Part shown: positions 59,077 to 64,000 of the stretch, one piece after another | How positions within the stretch are numbered: position 1 is the first letter of the stretch | How the letters are laid out: each line of letters starts with the position of its first letter | Assembly (NCBI GenBank): GCA_963573305.1 | Contig: OY754327.1 | Location: 139,726,855 to 139,790,854 of the forward strand | DNA length: 64,000 bases | Direction: 5' to 3' | Source of the DNA: Pyrrhosoma nymphula | Lineage: Eukaryota; Arthropoda; Insecta; Odonata; Coenagrionidae | The notes under the pieces: model-generated | Seen by the model: only the letters and a program-made list of their open reading frames with translations | What the model was told of the DNA's origin: nothing | Databases searched by the model: none | Program-made: the position numbers and the translations under genes

Positions 59077-59213
59077 AAAATTAAAAGTATACCCAAATAC
59101 TGGTTTTCAAGTCTTTACAGTCTATTAACCAGCGAGGTGAAATACCTCATTATATTTATAATTTTTATAACCGATAGTAAAATTAATAGTATACCCAAAT
59201 ACTGGTATTCAAG
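59077..59213 (+). repeat. Direct repeat pair of about 35 bp, 102 bp apart
   Basis: AAAATTAAAAGTATACCCAA then ATACTGGTTTTCAAG at 59077 recurs with two or three changes at 59179. A small hairpin GAGGT-GAAAT-ACCTC lies between the copies. Confidence 0.6.
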
Positions 59214-59219
59214 CTTCTA

Positions 59220-62200
59220 GGCTCATTCTTTGCAAACTTATTTATAGCTATTACTCCAACACTCACCACTAATCGATTCCATAGGTGTGGCTGTAATATG
59301 TGGACAATTCCACCTTCGATTTGAAATTACAGAAAGGAAAAACACCACTTCCAGTAAAGCATTATTTAAAAATGCATAAGTTTCGTTATATCGTCCAATA
59401 TATCCGTGCATTAGCCGAAGAACTTTAAAAAGACGTTGTTACTATGAGTAATACTCCTCCACCAAATTACAAAGCAATCGTACAAAATGTCACAGAGTGA
59501 TTTGAGGTAGCTTTGAAGGCAGATGTATCATCCAAATTAAATTACGAAGTGAAAAATTGTCACATAGTCTTTATAATTAGTTATTGAGAGAACACTCAAT
59601 TAAACAAGATATGGCAGCATTTCACATTTTTTTCCAAACGCCTCTAAGCACAGGATTTATTTGTAAATAAAAAATAGGAAATGCGTTTTGAGCATAGAAA
59701 ACTATTTTTGAGGTTAGAGGATTTCCAAGTTCCACTGCGTTCAATAACCTTTTCCAGACCGAAAACCGCTACCAGAAAGGTAAAAAAATATTATTTAAGC
59801 ATATGTGCTGCGGCGATTAGTTTCATGTGAAATTTAAATCACAGATTGTTAAAGAAAAGTAAAGAACGCTTCGAGTAGGAAGTAAGGCAAAATAAGAGTT
59901 AATAATCAAATTAAAAACTGAAAATTAACCAATCTATATATAAAAATGTGATTTATTTAGCAGACGATGTTTAATATCATGCAGTAATGAAACAAAAACA
60001 CTTCCCATGCATATTTTTATCAGATTAACTAGAATCTCTTTAAAGGTGCTTTTGCAGCTTTCTTCTATTTCAAATTAAATTACGCAGCAGGTAATGTTGC
60101 CTTTAAATAGCTTTCAAGACAATATAAAATCAACAAAATCCTTTCTCAAGTATTTACACCTTTATTCGGGATTTTCTGTCAAAATCTTGATATGACGGCA
60201 ATGGGGGTTGGAAAAACACGACTGAACTCCGTACTTTGACACATTGTGTCAATAGTGCCAACAGGAAAACTTCGAAAAAAAATAAGATCCACTGAAAGAC
60301 TGTAGTCAGAAAATAAGAACAAAATCTGAAATAAAAAATATTCACACAAAGGTCGGTGGATGATATAGCTTCATAATACAGTAATAACAATGAAGAAATT
60401 TACCCGAGGATGCAATGCGAAAAAAACTTAAGGACTGAAAACGGACGGGGAGTGTGTAGTGTATGTGTGTTTATGAGTATATGCATATACACAAGCACAT
60501 AGCATATATCTTTAGTGAAGGATGGGGATGAGGCAAGAGGATAAGATGATATGGGAGACTGGCCTGGAATGTAAGGGTAAACGGTTTGAGGGGAGGATAT
60601 AGGAGGGAGGAATGGGAATGCAGGGGAAGAAGATCAGAGAGGGGAAGGATGTCTGCCGCTGGGAATCCTCACTCCGGCTGAGAAAGTGAAAATGGTGGGC
60701 AGGCCGGGGGAGGGAAGATGGCGCTTAGGGAGTGAGGGTAGGGGGCGGTGCCTGAGGTGACGGAGAAGAGAGAGACGTCTCGAGAGGGAGAGGTTGTAAG
60801 AGATGAAAGCTGCGGTCGGGATGTTGGTGAAAGCTCGGGAGACTCCCACCGCCCCCCGCATGCCGAGGGGAAGGCGCGCGACACGACGTCTCCAACTGTT
60901 GCAGCTCATTAAACCTGCATGCATAGAGAGAGAGAGAGAGAGGGATACAGAATGAACGGATGGGATGGCCCTTCCCTGCCACCTTATACGATTGGCACTT
61001 CAATTGGGGAGAAGATGAAGATTTTCGCATAGGGGGACTGATCCGGGTTACGACCGCCTCTCCGAAAAAGTCCTCTCACGCCTTTCATTCTCACTTAACA
61101 GGCTATATGCGGGTGCAACGATTCTATTTCACTCTGCTCCCCGGTGCGACTGGAGGCTTATAGTGAGAACAAAATGTTTTCCCAGATATGTGTTGATCTT
61201 GCAAATGTGCTAATCAGAGCAAAATGAATTCCATGCAGGTGCACGGGAACGTACTATGTATGATTTATGAAACTTCGTAATGTTGACAGTCGTCGCAGCC
61301 ATATATTTAATGCAAATAGCCCATACATTAAAATATTTTGATTATTTTAATTTATTAATTGATTCATGCTTTCAATGTTTACCATATCCTCTACATATTT
61401 CATAAACTTTAGTGACACCAGAGTAAGACGAGAGTAAAGCCTTCTTCATGCTGACATTTTTATGCAAATTTAATTAATCTCTCAGCAACATTCATGTATA
61501 TTTCACGCAGTCCCATAAGACCTCACCCCACTCCATCTTTCTCAGGTATGACGCAGTTTAAAGCTGAATGTCACTGCTATTAGCTCATGACAGAATTCTA
61601 TTTCCTTTGATCGCAGTATCTCACCGGCCAAAGTTGGCTTTCTTTTTTTTTCCTACATACCCTGCTGTTTTGAAGCTATGATTTATATTTCTTACTACCT
61701 ATATAATTAGTTTTAAAACAAAGGTGGATTGTATTCCTTCTTGCTGATTGACACTTGGGCATTGAGGGATATCTTACGTATTTTTACAAATAAACGGACA
61801 AATCTCAAGTGCAAGAGGAAAAAACAGAATAACATGGTTATTCATGTTTAGACGCCCTGAATATAATTAGAAATAAAATGTAGTTCAGGTTTTATTTCAT
61901 AACAAATATTCTTAACTATTAAATTATCAATATTCAGATACTATAAATTACAACGGCTACGTAATTTTAGAAAAAGGTATAAAGTTATCTCCAAATTTTC
62001 ATAGATTATTAAATTTATTATACTGCAGAGTCTACAAACCAGCTATCGAAATCATTGGATGATGATTATTTTTAAAACTCATCGCGCAAATAAGCATTTA
62101 TAATTCGTGTATCAGATCTAGACACTGTTTTGGTGTAATTAGTTTCAAAAATGTTATTAGCACATCGGTAAAGAATGAGCATTCCGCGTTTCACCAATTC

Positions 62201-62550
62201 AGTACTCATGATGCTAACATTAATTATTATCTCCGGCAATTCATAGCTCTTTGTACGACCATTCTGGGAAGAGATATTTACAAGTCGTTAGAAATATGGA
62301 GAGAAGTATACAAATATTTGGACAGTAATTTCATTGAAAATCAAATTAGACTATCAAATGACGCCATAACCTTTTTGCCTAATAACATTCCATTCAGGTT
62401 TACTAATAATCAGAAGGTATAACAATTAAAAGATTGGCTAGACGTTTATTTTGATTTAAAAGTTACCTTTGTCATATCACTACATTAGCCAGCACCTGGT
62501 ATATTCACGCATTCAATAGAATTAAGGAGCAAAATAATGATTGATCGTTG
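59220..62550. other. Non-coding stretch
   Basis: The plus strand is purine-rich at about 60510-60810, and an (AG)n run lies at 60925-60942. Nothing else was recognised. Confidence 0.4.
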
Positions 62551-62552
62551 AG

Positions 62553-62597
62553 CTTTGTGAATATGTACTTACTAAAAGTAAGTACATATTCACAAAG
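62553..62597. repeat. Hairpin with 20-bp perfect arms
   Basis: CTTTGTGAATATGTACTTAC (62553-62572) is exactly inverted at 62578-62597, with a 5-base loop. There is no tail or direct repeat like those of the PLE-type insertions. Confidence 0.75.
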
Positions 62598-62599
62598 TA

Positions 62600-64000
62600 A
62601 CTAGTAAGTATAAACTTCTCATTTTCCTCGACGTATACAAGTGGTAGAGAAGCGATAAGGACATATATTAGGTTATTTGGCAAAATCATCGCAGCTAGTG
62701 GGTTGAGTATACGGTGGCTACAGAATATCACAAAATGTAGCGTCGATCATTAAAAGATGATGGATTAATAGTTATTTAGTACAAATTATCAATGAATCTT
62801 GATGAAGACATCAATGCACGCTACTTAAAATTTAAAGGCAAGGAACCTCTAAATGGGTGACAAAAGGCCATTAATGAGGGTTTTCACGACCACGGCACTG
62901 ATTAATATTGCAGTTTGAGGGATTACTGTGGCGGGAGAATGAAAGAACTTTGGGGTTTGGGAAATATTTATCAAAGGATCTCTCGGAAACCTAATTATAT
63001 ACATTCTATGTCCGTACTTAAACCTAATACTTTTGCGTGTTTCGGTCAGCAATGTAGCGTACGCTTTCCCGTAGTGTCGTTGATACGAAGAGTACCTACT
63101 TATCAATATAGCTCCTCTCATCTCATAACCATTTTTATAGGCTTGAGTCTTGCAAAATCATGAGATCATATTCGATGTATAATCCTTTTAATTCCCTTTC
63201 AAGGGTGAAATGACCTTGTATTCCTGACATACTCATGCTCTTAGTATTCCCGGATTCAAAGGCGGCTATTTGGGTCTTCCCTTAAGCACCCGAGATTAAA
63301 GAAACAGCTTTTTAATGATTCATAAGGACAAATTGGATAAACAGAATAACATGTTTTAATTGCTCCAACAGCAGAACAGGAAAATTATACATGGATTTAG
63401 AATCATTACGGGCATAGATTTTCCTACGCTCTAAAAAGTAATTGCGAACAAAGAAAAAAATGAACATTTTGAGCTCGAAGGCCCTGATTTAGTTGAAATG
63501 GTTTGATACTTTATCCTTGTTTGCTGAGAAAGATCCTTCCTCAGGATAAATCAGGATTATATTTTACATTTAACGAGGAGGAATGAGATACATTTGTCAC
63601 GACAAGTAATAGTCAACGATTTGACCGAGACGACTTTCGTAGTGGTTATCCAATACGCCAGTATCCTAATTAATGGTTTGTAGGAAGACTAAAATGCTCA
63701 TTAAGACAACTTCTTGTCGAGTTAATAACTGAACACAGATTTCAGCATCAATTGCATAATAATTTCAAATTATCTTGTTGACAATGTAAACCTTCCACAA
63801 ATTCCCGTCATACTATTTTACTATAAATAATTACAAATTATCGCGCCATGAATATTTGCCAAGAGCGTTCATAACATCAACTTAGCTCCGTATAAATAGG
63901 GAATAGGAAGTGGCAAACCTTCATGCCACCCTCAAAGCTCAGAAGTGTTCCCAGCATCACAAGGATAAATATTTGATTTGCCAAAATTATTTAGCAATGT
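62600..64000. other. AT-rich non-coding stretch to the window end
   Basis: No exon or repeat was recognised. Confidence 0.4.

Larger units (their letters stand above)
2257..64000 (+). other. Putative long first intron of SCYL2 (may run into intergenic DNA)
   Basis: A consensus donor GTGAGT starts at 2257. I found no segment downstream that continues the SCYL2 kinase-like domain, so the remaining 61.7 kb is either one long intron or an intron plus undetected short exons and intergenic DNA. Its content is AT-rich sequence with many decayed mobile elements, which is typical of intronic DNA in large arthropod genomes. The right border is open. Confidence 0.4.

Noticed and set aside
2257..64000. 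Later SCYL2 exons
   Set aside because: I looked for a phase-0 acceptor followed by the rest of the kinase-like N lobe on the plus strand and saw none; short exons could be missed by eye. A protein-to-genome spliced alignment would decide.

Overview
This is a eukaryotic window, most likely from an arthropod. Long AT-rich non-coding stretches carry many decayed retroelements and a single clear conserved exon. There is no operon structure, no CRISPR array and no intact multi-domain open reading frame. The host assignment rests on the SCYL2-type exon and the repeat types (Penelope-like elements, CR1/L2-like and other non-LTR remnants, tRNA-derived SINEs); the species cannot be named from this sequence.

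Layout. 1-250: probable first coding exon of an unidentified gene on the minus strand, ending in a GTGAGA donor. About 1000-2256: a CpG-rich leader followed by the first coding exon of a SCYL2 (SCY1-like 2 pseudokinase) homologue on the plus strand, with a Kozak-type ATG at 2104 and a GTGAGT donor at 2257. The two genes are divergent and about 2 kb apart. Everything from 2257 on is best read as the long first intron of SCYL2, possibly with intergenic DNA. I found no second SCYL2 exon.

The intron-like part is filled with mobile-element debris. (i) Three short insertions built alike: 12-13 bp target-site duplications, an inverted duplicated arm and a short one-sided tail, at 5564-5816, 30734-30882 and 36376-36932. 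The third encodes the C-terminal end of a Penelope-like (PLE) protein, which identifies the type; two of the three carry hammerhead-ribozyme-like cores in both arms. (ii) Non-LTR retrotransposon 3' remnants at 13030-13340, 14520-14890 and 19500-21360. (iii) A decayed THAP zinc-finger domain at 37383-37610. (iv) tRNA-derived SINE pieces and a family of about 80-130 bp hairpin elements in four places. (v) Microsatellites, one minisatellite, and purine/pyrimidine-strand-biased tracts.

The most interesting signal is the set of three PLE-type foldback insertions with shared architecture and paired hammerhead-like motifs. The genes do not form a pathway; the only functional unit is the divergent promoter region at the left edge.
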